A DNA stretch of 10,617 nucleotides from Sandaracinaceae bacterium (lineage in GTDB: Bacteria; Myxococcota_A; Polyangia; Polyangiales; Houyiibacteriaceae). Below the pieces are notes generated by a model that worked only from the letters and a program-made list of their open reading frames with translations, did not search any database and was not told the DNA's origin. Of this stretch, positions 1 through 7,463 are shown one piece after another. Within the stretch, counting starts at the first letter, position 1. Each line of letters begins with the position of its first letter. A program made the translations under genes and the position numbers. The DNA is taken from contig JAAZAH010000266.1 in the NCBI GenBank assembly GCA_012514415.1, forward strand, positions 1 to 10,617. Reading direction: 5' to 3'.

Positions 1-1
1 C

Positions 2-970
2 AGCGATATCTACTCGTACGGCATCATCCTCTATGAGCTCTTCACCGGGAGGCTCCCTTTTGATGCGGACACCTTCGTGCGCGTGATCTCCCAGCAGATC
101 TTCGAACCGCCCCCGCCGATCGAGCTCCAGCCGGATCGCGCAGAACTTGGGGCCTTTGCGCCCATCATCCTCAGGTGTCTCGAGAAAGACGTCGCCGATC
201 GCTACGGCTCGTTCGAGGAGGTGATCGAAGCGCTCGATGAACTGAGTTCGAAACGCGCCCCTGCTTGGAAAAGCCCGCGATTGCTTCTGCCGGCCGCTGC
301 CGCGATTGCGCTCTTGGCGATGTTGACCGTGATGGCGCTGCGAAAATCGGACGATGGAGGGGCATCCGGTTTCGTTGATGAGCCTGCGCGCTCAGCGCTC
401 ATCGACCAATTGACCGAGGGCGCCGAAAAACGAGAGCCTTCGCCTCGATCAAGAGCGAGTTTTGGCGAAGACGATGCGGAAGAAGACGAGCCTCAGCTCA
501 CGCCGCATTTCGTGTTGATCGATAGCGATCCGCAGGGAGCCTTCGTCTCGCTTGATGGAATCGGAATCGGTATCACACCGATTCAGATTCCGCGTCCTCT
601 AAGCGGCGAGCGCCGCCTCCGCATCGAACGCGATGGCAGAATCCCGCAGGAATTCGTGCTCGCGAGCCGGGGGCCCGAGCGGCTCGTGGTCCATCTTCCC
701 GACCGGCGCGCCAAACCCATCCGCGAGGCGAGCGCAGGGCCTACGAAAAGCCGGATGGCGCCTCAAACGGGTGCGGTTCGAAACCTACGCGAAGGCGGGA
801 CGGACTCCGGGACACAGGCCGCTCGAGCTGCCCAATCGGAAACGCAAAACAAGGCCGCCCCAAGCGCAGCGCGAAGCACGCCGGAAACTTCCGCGGAGCC
901 TTTGCCGAGCGCGGCGCGAACCTCCCCCGACCCGGCTCCAAGCGAGGTCGTCGACCCGTGGGGGCTTTAG
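2..970 (+). CDS. Serine/threonine protein kinase, 3' part (kinase C-lobe, TM helix, PEGA domain)
   Basis: The gene enters from the left edge already open, so its N-terminus and catalytic loop lie outside the window; 322 residues are visible. The first codons read SDIYSYGIILYELFTGRLPF, the Hanks subdomain IX region (D-x-Y-S-x-G), followed by the subdomain XI signature RCLEKDVADRYGSFEEV with its conserved Arg. A hydrophobic helix encoded at about 281-340 should cross the inner membrane. After an acidic linker, a PEGA domain (about 503-670; core SDPQGAFVSLDGIGIGITP) would lie outside the cytoplasm, followed by an Ala/Pro/Ser-rich tail. Membrane Hanks kinases with PEGA domains are frequent in Myxococcota; PEGA domains are thought to bind surface or cell-wall components, so a sensor kinase is inferred. 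Ligand and substrates are unknown. An in-frame GTG at 77 is internal to the kinase fold, not a start. Confidence 0.93.
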   Translation, partial: SDIYSYGIILYELFTGRLPFDADTFVRVISQQIFEPPPPIELQPDRAELGAFAPIILRCLEKDVADRYGSFEEVIEALDELSSKRAPAWKSPRLLLPAAAAIALLAMLTVMALRKSDDGGASGFVDEPARSALIDQLTEGAEKREPSPRSRASFGEDDAEEDEPQLTPHFVLIDSDPQGAFVSLDGIGIGITPIQIPRPLSGERRLRIERDGRIPQEFVLASRGPERLVVHLPDRRAKPIREASAGPTKSRMAPQTGAVRNLREGGTDSGTQAARAAQSETQNKAAPSAARSTPETSAEPLPSAARTSPDPAPSEVVDPWGL

Positions 971-1020
971 CGGAGCGCACATCGAGGCGAGGCACGTCGA
1001 TCGATTCGATGCCGAAAAGC

Positions 1021-1052
1021 GAGCCGAGATTCGATATGCTCCCTTTCGGCTC
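1021..1052 (+). repeat. Inverted repeat between the kinase and CAP genes
   Basis: GAGCCGA (1021-1027) pairs perfectly with TCGGCTC (1046-1052). One G-U and one A-U pair inside extend the stem to 9 bp around a 14-nt loop. No T-run follows, so it is not a classical intrinsic terminator. It lies 51 nt after the kinase stop and 35 nt before the CAP start, so it could end kinase transcripts or sit in the CAP leader. Function is not established. Confidence 0.35.
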
Positions 1053-1076
1053 ACAGAAGCGAGCTCCCCATCAGCG

Positions 1077-1083
1077 AAGGAAG
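1077..1083 (+). promoter_or_regulatory. Ribosome binding site of the CAP lipoprotein gene
   Basis: AAGGAAG lies 4 nt before the ATG at 1088 and fixes that start, which is also the one that leaves an intact lipoprotein signal peptide. Confidence 0.7.
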
Positions 1084-1087
1084 TATC

Positions 1088-2710
1088 ATGCTCACGCCCG
1101 CCCCAGCCTCGCACCTTCTCATCGCCTCGCTCTTTTTGACGCTCGGCGCATGTGCAGGGAGCGCAGCCTCGACGCTCTCGGCCACACAAAAAGGCGCGCC
1201 GCGAGTCGATGGAAGCGCACCTAGGTATTCGACCGAGCTTCGAGCGGGTGGAGCGCTCGGGGAGGGCGCATCCTCGCTGCGCGATCGCGTCCTTATTCGC
1301 GCTCGTGAGGCGGGGCAGAACCTCGTCGGTGATGCTCGCCTCGCAGAGCTCAGCCGCTCGCTCTCCAATGAGCTTGGCGCGGGTGGTCGGCTCCCTTCGG
1401 TCGAAGTCGTCGATTTCTTCTCGCATCACCTCGGGCTCCCCTCGCCCGAGACGCATGTATTTCTCGTCGGCGTCCAGCCTCCGGAATCACTTGAAGACGC
1501 GCTCGATAGGAGCCTTCAGAGCTACCTCGCTCGCGAGCGCTACGATCGCTTCGGCCTTTATGCCTTTACGCACGAGGGAGTCGACCTTGCGATCGTTGCG
1601 CTCATCCCGCATCTCCTCGAGCTTGCGCCCTTCCCGCGCACGCTCCCTTCTACCGCAAAAAGCGTGCTGAGCGGCGAACTTCGCGAAGGGCTGCGCGATC
1701 CCGAGTTGATCCATCTTCTCCCCGATGGCCGGTCGGAGACGCAGAAAGTCGAGAGCCATTCCGGTCGCTTCGATCAGGAGGTCGACTTTCGCGCGGAGGG
1801 CATTCATCGGCTTCAGCTTACCGCCGTCCAAGGCGCGCAGCGGGTTCCCATTGCCACGCTCTTCGTCGCTGTCGGCGTTGAACATCCGCGCGAGCTCGAG
1901 CGTACGGCGCGAAGGCCCGCAAGGAAGCCGAGCCATACGCCTCATGAGGTGGAGGCGTCGCTTCTCGATCTCCTCAATACGGTCCGAAAGGAAAGAGGCC
2001 TTGAGCCGCTTGAGCGCGATGAGGCGCTAACGGAGCTCGCCCGCTCTCACAGCGAGGAGATGCGGACCGCCGGATTCTTAGGGCATTCGAGCCCGACTCA
2101 CGGCGATCCCGGTGAACGCGTCGAAGCGGCGGGAGTCGAGGCGAGTCTCATCCTCGAAAATATCGGCCGCGGCGAAAGCGCCGAAGACATCCACCGCGCC
2201 CTTCTCGGGAGCCCCGGGCATCGGCGGAATCTTCTCCATCCCGAGGCGACAAAGGTCGGCGTCGGCGTCGTCAAGGACGGAGAGGGCGGCTATCTCGCAA
2301 CGCAGATCTTCATTCGGCCCATTCAATCGCTCGAACACTTGGGTGCCCGCGCCGCGCTCATCGAGGGCATCAATCGGGAGCGCCAGAAGCGTGGGCGCGA
2401 CAAGCTCGTGGGCGATCCGAACCTCGACCGCGCGGCGAGCGAGGCCGCGACCGCATATCTTGAGAACGAATCGCTCAGCCATCAGGACGCCCTCCGCATG
2501 GCGCGCGAGAGGACGGCTCAGCTTTCGGTCACCTTCACGCGCATTGGCTCGGTCATGACCATCGTGAGCGAGCTCGAAGAAGCCGAAGACCTCGACTCGT
2601 TGATGGTCGACGGCCCCACGCATATCGGCATCGGTCTCGCCCAAGGGAAGCGGGCCGGGATGCCGCGAGGCGGCATCGTCATCGTGGCGGTTCTCGGCTA
2701 CGGCCGATAG
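1088..2710 (+). CDS. CAP (SCP/PR1-like) domain lipoprotein with additional CAP-like modules
   Basis: A 540-residue secreted protein. Residues 1-22 form a lipoprotein signal peptide with lipobox L19-G-A-C22, so the mature protein should be lipid-anchored in the envelope. A clear bacterial CAP domain spans about 289-411 (opening LLDLLNTVRKERGLEPL), with the expected cavity residues H333 (GHSSP), E357 (LENIG) and H378 (SPGHRRNLL). Residues about 418-540 restart the pattern (IEGINRERQKRGRDKL) but lack the GH and SPGHR motifs and look like a degenerate second copy. Residues 62-173 may be a third, very divergent copy (the end around YDRFGLYAF resembles a CAP terminal strand), and 191-265 look like a beta-sandwich spacer (inference). 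Bacterial CAP proteins of the YkwD type are secreted, mostly of unknown activity. The gene stands alone, facing the IPT gene 15 nt away. Confidence 0.9.
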   Translation: MLTPAPASHLLIASLFLTLGACAGSAASTLSATQKGAPRVDGSAPRYSTELRAGGALGEGASSLRDRVLIRAREAGQNLVGDARLAELSRSLSNELGAGGRLPSVEVVDFFSHHLGLPSPETHVFLVGVQPPESLEDALDRSLQSYLARERYDRFGLYAFTHEGVDLAIVALIPHLLELAPFPRTLPSTAKSVLSGELREGLRDPELIHLLPDGRSETQKVESHSGRFDQEVDFRAEGIHRLQLTAVQGAQRVPIATLFVAVGVEHPRELERTARRPARKPSHTPHEVEASLLDLLNTVRKERGLEPLERDEALTELARSHSEEMRTAGFLGHSSPTHGDPGERVEAAGVEASLILENIGRGESAEDIHRALLGSPGHRRNLLHPEATKVGVGVVKDGEGGYLATQIFIRPIQSLEHLGARAALIEGINRERQKRGRDKLVGDPNLDRAASEAATAYLENESLSHQDALRMARERTAQLSVTFTRIGSVMTIVSELEEAEDLDSLMVDGPTHIGIGLAQGKRAGMPRGGIVIVAVLGYGR

Positions 2711-2718
2711 CGCGCGGC

Positions 2719-2750
2719 GACCGGCTCAGTACACGAGGCTCGAGCCGGTC
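2719..2750. repeat. Inverted repeat at convergent gene ends (possible bidirectional terminator hairpin)
   Basis: GACCGGCTC (2719-2727) and GAGCCGGTC (2742-2750) form a perfect 9-bp stem with a 14-nt loop, 9 nt after the CAP stop. The repeat covers the last codons and stop of the opposing IPT gene. Position and symmetry suit a terminator acting in both directions, but neither side has a T-tract, so the role is inferred. Confidence 0.4.
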
Positions 2751-3151
2751 TCACCGCTTTCGGAATGGCCCGCCGCGGGCGATGAGCTCTCCGTCTTTCC
2801 GCTTTCGTACGTGAAGCCGCCCCGGACCATCAGCGTGACACCATCGTCGCCGCGAACGGCGATGTCGACGATGCCCTCTTCGCTCGCCCGCGGCGTGAAC
2901 GCGATCAGCGTCTTCGGATCTTGAACGGCCACGCGTCGGGCGCGGTTCGGTCCGAAATAGACGGTGTAGCCGAGGTCGGTCCGAAAGTTTTTTCCTCGGA
3001 TCGTGACCTTCTCGTCGCCTTGAAGCCGGCCCGATTGCGGCTCTACGCTGCGAATGGTCAACTCGCCGCCATCGCTGCATCCGGCGCCAGCTGAGGCGAG
3101 CACGATGAATGAAAAGAGGCCGAGGATCGTTCGAGCGCGGAGCTTCATCAT
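2726..3151 (-). CDS. Small IPT/TIG-domain lipoprotein
   Basis: This 141-residue protein has a basic N-terminus, a hydrophobic stretch (T8-A21) and a probable lipidated Cys at C25 in the context AGAGC. That is a weak lipobox because Gly replaces the usual Leu at -3. Residues about 30-116 form one IPT/TIG immunoglobulin-like domain: the opening IRSVEPQSGRLQGDEKVTIRG is followed by KNF, a VYFG strand and a closing GGFTYE. The tail is Ser/Gly-rich. IPT domains are binding or structural folds found in surface proteins; no enzymatic role is expected and the partner is unknown. Reading TTG-ATG-ATG-AAG, the gene could start at 3154, 3151 or 3148; AGAAGGAA at 3162-3155 suits either ATG, and I chose 3151. 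The gene converges on the CAP gene and diverges from the response-regulator gene. Confidence 0.8.
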   Translation of the reverse strand: MMKLRARTILGLFSFIVLASAGAGCSDGGELTIRSVEPQSGRLQGDEKVTIRGKNFRTDLGYTVYFGPNRARRVAVQDPKTLIAFTPRASEEGIVDIAVRGDDGVTLMVRGGFTYESGKTESSSPAAGHSESGETGSSLVY

Positions 3152-3460
3152 CAATTCCTTCTGGGTGGTGAAGACGAAGCTACGCGCGAGCTCGCGCTCG
3201 GGTCAAGAGTGGAATTGGGTTTGAGGCTGGTCAATTGGCGCAACGGGCATAAAGATGTCGAAGCTCCCGGGGGCAGACGCGGGATGCTCACGGGAGCGGA
3301 AGAGTCGGGCTCAGAAACCGAGTTCAATTGTCGTGTATAACTCCCGAAGAGATTGATTTTTCGAGCCAAACCGCACAGACTTGCAGCGGATTTCAGCGAC
3401 GCTTGGGGGGCAGCTCCTTCGGGCGGCGCGTTATCGCAGGGCCAGCCCCGGCTCTTGCTT

Positions 3461-3477
3461 GCGGAGCCGAGCTCCGC
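3461..3477 (+). promoter_or_regulatory. Tight hairpin / dyad just upstream of the response-regulator gene
   Basis: GCGGAGC-CGA-GCTCCGC is a perfect 7-bp stem with a 3-nt loop, 28 nt before the GTG start. A weak promoter reading places it between TTGCTT (3455-3460) and CATACT (3480-3485), with 19-nt spacing, where it would act as an operator. If transcribed it would be a leader hairpin. Either role is inference. Confidence 0.3.
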
Positions 3478-3495
3478 CTCATACTGCCCATACTG

Positions 3496-3500
3496 AAGGA
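3496..3500 (+). promoter_or_regulatory. Ribosome binding site deciding the GTG start of the response regulator
   Basis: AAGGA ends 5 nt before the GTG at 3506. No in-frame ATG lies near the receiver's first strand, so this site supports the GTG start. Confidence 0.65.
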
Positions 3501-3505
3501 CTCTC

Positions 3506-5989
3506 GTGGCGAAGCAGAACCTCCTCCTCGTCGATGCCGATCAACGAAGCCTTCGCGTGCTTGAAGTGAGCCTGCGCAAAGCGGGCTTCAGCGTCGCGAC
3601 GTGCGAAGACGCAGCCAGCGCGCTGGAGATGGTCTCTCTCGCCCCGCCCGATCTCATCCTCGCCGATACCGTCCTTCCTGACATCGACGGTTTTGCGTTC
3701 GTCGAGAAGCTGCGGGAAAACCCCGAGCTCACCGACATCCCCCTCATCTTCCTCTCAAGCGACGGTTCGGTCGAGAGCAAGGTGCGCGGCCTCGAGCTCG
3801 GTGTCGCCGATTACCTCACCAAGCCAATCTACATCAAAGAGATCCTCACGCGGGTCCAGCTCCAGCTCCAGCGCTCGGAACGCGAAGCCCTCGAACGAAA
3901 GAGCGTCGAGCTAAAAACGCGCTTCAGCGGTTCGCTGGCCGACATGGGCCTCGTCGATCTCCTCCAGACGATCGACATCAGCCGCAAAACCGGCGTTCTT
4001 TTTCTCTCCTCGGGCGGTCGCCGCGGTGCCATCTACTTCAAGGACGGCGCACTGCAGCACGCCGAACTCGGCAAGCTCCGCGGGGAAAAGGCCATCTATC
4101 GCTTCCTCGTCTGGAGTGAGGGAAGCTTCGATCTCGAATTCCGGCCCATCCGCGTCGATGAGGTGACGATCGAGACGAGCATACAAGGCATCCTCATGGA
4201 AGGCATGCGCCGCGTGGACGAGTGGGGGCGACTCCTCGAGCAGCTCCCTCCTCTCGACAGCGTATTTGAGGTCCATGAAGACGAGCTGCTCGATCGCCTC
4301 GCCGAGATCCCCGACGAGATCAATGATCTCCTCAAACTCTTCAACGGCAAGCGCAGCCTCCTCGAGGTCGTCGACGAGCTCGCTGCCGACGATCTCGAGG
4401 TCCTCACGTCGATCTCGAAGCTCTATTTCGAGGGGCTCATCACCGATAGCGGCCTACGTGCAAGCGAGACGCCTCAAGAAGACGAGGGCGAGAGCGCGAG
4501 CGAGGACAGCGCGCCGATCGAGTTCCCAGACGAAGACGACCTCGGCGACGAAGCCTTCGTCCCCGGTCAAGATGGGGCCGAGCCTGGGAGCGGCGTCCAT
4601 CCCTTCCCCTTGCCTCCGCCGCGCGCTCGGGATGAGGAACAGAACCTCCACGCCCCGATTTCGAGCCGTCCGGGACCGAATGAGCTCACCGACGTTCCGC
4701 TCTTTGAAGGCCCCAAGGCCGCCGACGCCGCGCAGCCATTCGAAGACTTCGATACGTCCGAAAAGACCGAGCCGAACTTCTCCATCGCGCCCGAGGAGCT
4801 CCCGCCGGCTTACTCGAGCCATCCTCCTGCAGCCTCGAGCGCATCCGGCCGTCCTGCGCCCTCCATCGAAAGTGAGGTCGCGCTTCAAGATTCAGCGCCC
4901 CAGCCTTCGCCCGCATCCCTCGCGTCGGCGCCAATCCCTCGAGAGCTTCGTGAGGCCGAGCATTCTGCCGAAAACGCTCGAGGTGGCGGCCTCGGCGTAA
5001 ACCCCGCAGAGGCGCCCTCGTCGAGCGATGTTTCCGGCGCTTCTCAGGCGACCCCTTCGAAGGAGACCGTTTTCCTCGGCACGGCGTCGCTTGTCTCGCC
5101 TTCTGACGCTGCAGCCGCGGCTGGGATCTCCGCCGCAGCGCCACACGGGGCAGAGGGCGTCCACACGGACGCGGGGCGCGTTGAAGAAATGAGTGGCGCC
5201 GCGCATTCCCAACGCGAAAGCGACGCTTCGCTCGACGCGCTTTCAGGCGAGCAATCCGAGGAAGCTCCCACAGATGCATCTCGCAATTCACCCCAAGCCA
5301 CCGATGATGAGCTCGATGACGATGAGGATTTCATCGCGGCCTTCGGTGGGAGGAGCTCTCATCCGAGCGCGAAGCGCCCTCTTATCCTCGGCGTCCTTAC
5401 AGGTCTCCTCATTACAGGCGCATACCTCGTCATGCGGGATGCCGGCGGCGCGGAGCTCGTCTCAGACGAGGCTGTGACGGCGAGCGCTTCTGAGGGCGAT
5501 GAATCCGTCGACAACGAAACCAAGGCGCTCGGAGCCGTGGGCGGTGGGGATTCATCGGAAGGTGAGAGTGCCGAAAAGGAGGCTCCGCGTGAGGCGGCCG
5601 ACAAGCCGACCGAGGCTGAGCCCAAGGAAGAGTTCCCAACCGTCGTCGATCGCAGCGCCGAATACGAAGCAAAGCTCAAGGAGGCCCGAAGAAAGCGTGG
5701 CGCCGCGGCCGAGAAGCTCTACCGCGAAGCGATCGCCATCGACGAAAACCGTCCCGAGGCGTTGATCGACTTCGCCTTCTTTCAGCTCGAGCGCGGTAAG
5801 AACCAAGACGCGCATGAATTTTCGGAGCGAGGAGCGCGCTTGGATCCTTCAAGCTCCAAGGCTTGGATCACACTCGGCGCCTCACTTCAGGCCCTCGGGC
5901 GGCGTGACGAAGCGATGGAAGCCTATCGGCAATGCGTCGACAAAGGTCGCGGCCAATACGTGAACGATTGCCGCCTGATGCTCCGCTGA
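3506..5989 (+). CDS. Membrane-tethered response regulator: receiver, DUF4388 (PATAN), long linker, TM helix, TPR
   Basis: An 827-residue protein with a GTG start. Residues 5-125 form a CheY-like receiver with acidic pocket D10/D12, phospho-acceptor D54 (LILADTVLP), S84 and the K106-P107 switch. Residues about 139-214 match DUF4388/PATAN (SGSLADMGLVDLLQTIDISR, then GAIYFKDGALQHA), followed by a helical segment to about 318. Residues about 319-622 are a Pro/Ala/Ser/Glu-rich, probably disordered linker ending in an acidic cluster (D600-D608). K623-R624 precede one hydrophobic helix (625-643), and an acidic stretch follows, predicting N-in/C-out topology. Residues 719-827 contain two to three TPRs (AEKLYREAIAIDE; AWITLGASLQALGRRDEAME), predicted outside the inner membrane. 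There is no DNA-binding or enzymatic output domain, so output is probably protein-protein contact. The cognate histidine kinase is not in the window. tldD begins 37 nt downstream and may be co-transcribed. Confidence 0.9.
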   Translation: MAKQNLLLVDADQRSLRVLEVSLRKAGFSVATCEDAASALEMVSLAPPDLILADTVLPDIDGFAFVEKLRENPELTDIPLIFLSSDGSVESKVRGLELGVADYLTKPIYIKEILTRVQLQLQRSEREALERKSVELKTRFSGSLADMGLVDLLQTIDISRKTGVLFLSSGGRRGAIYFKDGALQHAELGKLRGEKAIYRFLVWSEGSFDLEFRPIRVDEVTIETSIQGILMEGMRRVDEWGRLLEQLPPLDSVFEVHEDELLDRLAEIPDEINDLLKLFNGKRSLLEVVDELAADDLEVLTSISKLYFEGLITDSGLRASETPQEDEGESASEDSAPIEFPDEDDLGDEAFVPGQDGAEPGSGVHPFPLPPPRARDEEQNLHAPISSRPGPNELTDVPLFEGPKAADAAQPFEDFDTSEKTEPNFSIAPEELPPAYSSHPPAASSASGRPAPSIESEVALQDSAPQPSPASLASAPIPRELREAEHSAENARGGGLGVNPAEAPSSSDVSGASQATPSKETVFLGTASLVSPSDAAAAAGISAAAPHGAEGVHTDAGRVEEMSGAAHSQRESDASLDALSGEQSEEAPTDASRNSPQATDDELDDDEDFIAAFGGRSSHPSAKRPLILGVLTGLLITGAYLVMRDAGGAELVSDEAVTASASEGDESVDNETKALGAVGGGDSSEGESAEKEAPREAADKPTEAEPKEEFPTVVDRSAEYEAKLKEARRKRGAAAEKLYREAIAIDENRPEALIDFAFFQLERGKNQDAHEFSERGARLDPSSSKAWITLGASLQALGRRDEAMEAYRQCVDKGRGQYVNDCRLMLR

Positions 5990-6026
5990 CAAGCGCGAGC
6001 GGCATGGCGTGATTATAGGTTTGAGC

Positions 6027-7463
6027 ATGGACACACGACTCAAATCGCCCTTCATGAGCGGGGCGCGGTACGTGATCGATGAATGCTTCGCCGAGCGGCT
6101 TCTCGCAGAGGCGCTCTCCCGCGGTGGCGACTACGCCGATCTCTTCTTCGAATATGCCATTTCTGGAGGGTTCGGCTTCGAGGACGGGATCCTTCGCTCG
6201 AGCAGCCGGAGCGTAAGCCTTGGCCTCGGCGTCCGCGTCATGAAGGGCGATGCCACGGGCTATGCCTATACCGAAGAACTCGACGAGCGCGCGATGTTCG
6301 AGACGGCGCGGATCGCTGCCCAGATCGCAAGTGACGGCGGCAACACCCCACCGATCAACCTCGCCGAGGCTACGTACGAAGCGCGCTATGATGTGCGGAC
6401 GCCGACGCTGGCTCTCCCCGGCGAGGAAAAGCGCGAGCTCCTCCGCCGAGCCGACGAGCGTGCCCGTCAACTCGATCCACGCGTCAAGAAGGTGAGCGTC
6501 TCCCTCGCCGAAGAGCTTCGAGAGCTCGTGATTGCGACGAGCGATGGGATCTTCGCGCGCGATCGCCAGCCCCTCGTCCGATTCGGTGTCCATGTGATCG
6601 TCGAGGAAGGCAACAAACGTCAGAGCGGAAACTCCGGAGGCGGTGGGCGCTTTGGCCTCGAGTATTTTGACGAGCACTCACCCGAATCGCACGCCGAGGA
6701 GGCCGTGCGTCACGCGCTCGCGATGCTCGATGCGCGTGAAGCGCCTGCGGGCAATTTCGAGGTCGTCCTTGCCGCGGGCGATAGCGGAATTCTGCTTCAT
6801 GAAGCCGTTGGCCACGGGCTCGAGGCGGATTTTAATCGCAAAAAGACAAGCCACTATAGTGGCAAGATCGGCGAGAAAGTCGCGAGCGAGCTCTGCACTG
6901 TCGTCGATGACGCCTCCATCCCTGGAAGCCGCGGCTCGATCAACATCGACGATGAGGGCCGGGTTCCGACGCGCGCCACACTCATCGAAGGCGGGAAACT
7001 TGCCGGCTATATGCAGGATCGCCACTCGGCCGCGCACTTCGGTGTCGCCTCGACAGGCAACGCACGTCGCGAGGATTTCCGCTCCGCGCCCATGCCGCGG
7101 ATGACCAACACCTACCTCATGCCGGGTCAATCGGATCCGGACGAGATCGTCTCTTCCGTGAAATACGGGATCTTTGCGAAGAAATTCGGCGGCGGACAGG
7201 TCGATATTGGCAATGGTGACTTCGTCTTCAACATTACCGAGGGATATTTGATCGAGGATGGCAAAATCACGGCGCCCCTCAAGGGTGTGAACCTCATCGG
7301 AAACGGCCCCGAGGTCATGAAGGAGGTCGTCATGCTCGGGAATGATTTCGCGGCCTCGGATGGCGTATGGACGTGCGGTAAGGATGGCCAAAGCGTCCCC
7401 GTCGGCGTCGGGTGTCCCACGGTCAAGATCCGCTCCATCACCGTAGGCGGTACAGCGCTATGA
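6027..7463 (+). CDS. tldD: TldD family zinc metalloprotease subunit
   Basis: TldD pairs with TldE/PmbA to form a cytoplasmic zinc protease that degrades unfolded peptides; in E. coli it matures microcin B17 and removes the CcdA antitoxin. The 478-residue protein carries the defining HExxxH motif as LLHEAVGHGLE (H258, E259, H263) and the C-terminal TCGKDGQSVPVGVG segment, whose C450 matches the third zinc ligand of E. coli TldD, so it should be the active subunit. E. coli TldD is 481 residues, so length is normal. I chose ATG 6027 because AGGT (6017-6020) lies 6 nt upstream; a GTG at 6009 would add six residues but has no clear ribosome binding site. A two-codon frame (ATG GCG TGA, 6004-6012) precedes it and is probably accidental. 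The end overlaps tldE by 4 nt. Confidence 0.95.
   Translation: MDTRLKSPFMSGARYVIDECFAERLLAEALSRGGDYADLFFEYAISGGFGFEDGILRSSSRSVSLGLGVRVMKGDATGYAYTEELDERAMFETARIAAQIASDGGNTPPINLAEATYEARYDVRTPTLALPGEEKRELLRRADERARQLDPRVKKVSVSLAEELRELVIATSDGIFARDRQPLVRFGVHVIVEEGNKRQSGNSGGGGRFGLEYFDEHSPESHAEEAVRHALAMLDAREAPAGNFEVVLAAGDSGILLHEAVGHGLEADFNRKKTSHYSGKIGEKVASELCTVVDDASIPGSRGSINIDDEGRVPTRATLIEGGKLAGYMQDRHSAAHFGVASTGNARREDFRSAPMPRMTNTYLMPGQSDPDEIVSSVKYGIFAKKFGGGQVDIGNGDFVFNITEGYLIEDGKITAPLKGVNLIGNGPEVMKEVVMLGNDFAASDGVWTCGKDGQSVPVGVGCPTVKIRSITVGGTAL

Larger units (their letters stand above)
3152..3505. other. Divergent intergenic region between the IPT lipoprotein and response-regulator genes
   Basis: This 354-nt stretch has no credible gene; the open frames in it begin at TTG without a ribosome binding site. 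It should hold both divergent promoters. GGTCAA occurs at 3201-3206 and 3229-3234, reading TTGACC (-35-like) toward the IPT gene, but only poor -10 matches lie 17 nt further on. TATAAC at 3336-3341 has no -35 partner. A weak inverted repeat (GCTCCCG 3263-3269, CGGGAGC 3291-3297) and a strong one at 3461-3477 are present. TCAATTG occurs at 3231-3237 and 3324-3330. No promoter can be assigned with confidence. Confidence 0.6.

Noticed and set aside
633..1139. Plus-strand frame of 168 codons overlapping the kinase tail
   Set aside because: It is an out-of-frame shadow of the PEGA region, Arg-rich without recognisable motifs, and runs into the CAP signal peptide.
785..1456. Minus-strand open frame of 223 codons over the kinase end and CAP start
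   Set aside because: It lies across two supported plus-strand genes, is Arg/Ser-rich and shows no domain; typical of antisense frames in GC-rich DNA.
3333..3341. DnaA-box-like sequence on the minus strand (TTATACACG region)
   Set aside because: A single imperfect match without a cluster, AT-rich element or dnaA/dnaN context; not an origin.
3151..3369. 72-codon minus-strand frame that would overlap the IPT gene start by 1-4 nt
   Set aside because: TTG start without ribosome binding site, composition unlike neighbouring proteins, no domain; the overlap looks accidental.
3328..3564. 78-codon plus-strand frame entering the response-regulator gene
   Set aside because: TTG start with no ribosome binding site, and it runs into the receiver domain out of frame.
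4430..5340. Possible frameshift or horizontally acquired insert in the response regulator's low-complexity middle
   Set aside because: The frame is uninterrupted, base composition matches the flanks, and such Pro/Ala/Glu linkers are common between signalling domains.
6004..6012. Two-codon upstream frame (ATG GCG TGA) before tldD
   Set aside because: No ribosome binding site of its own; such minimal frames are expected by chance.
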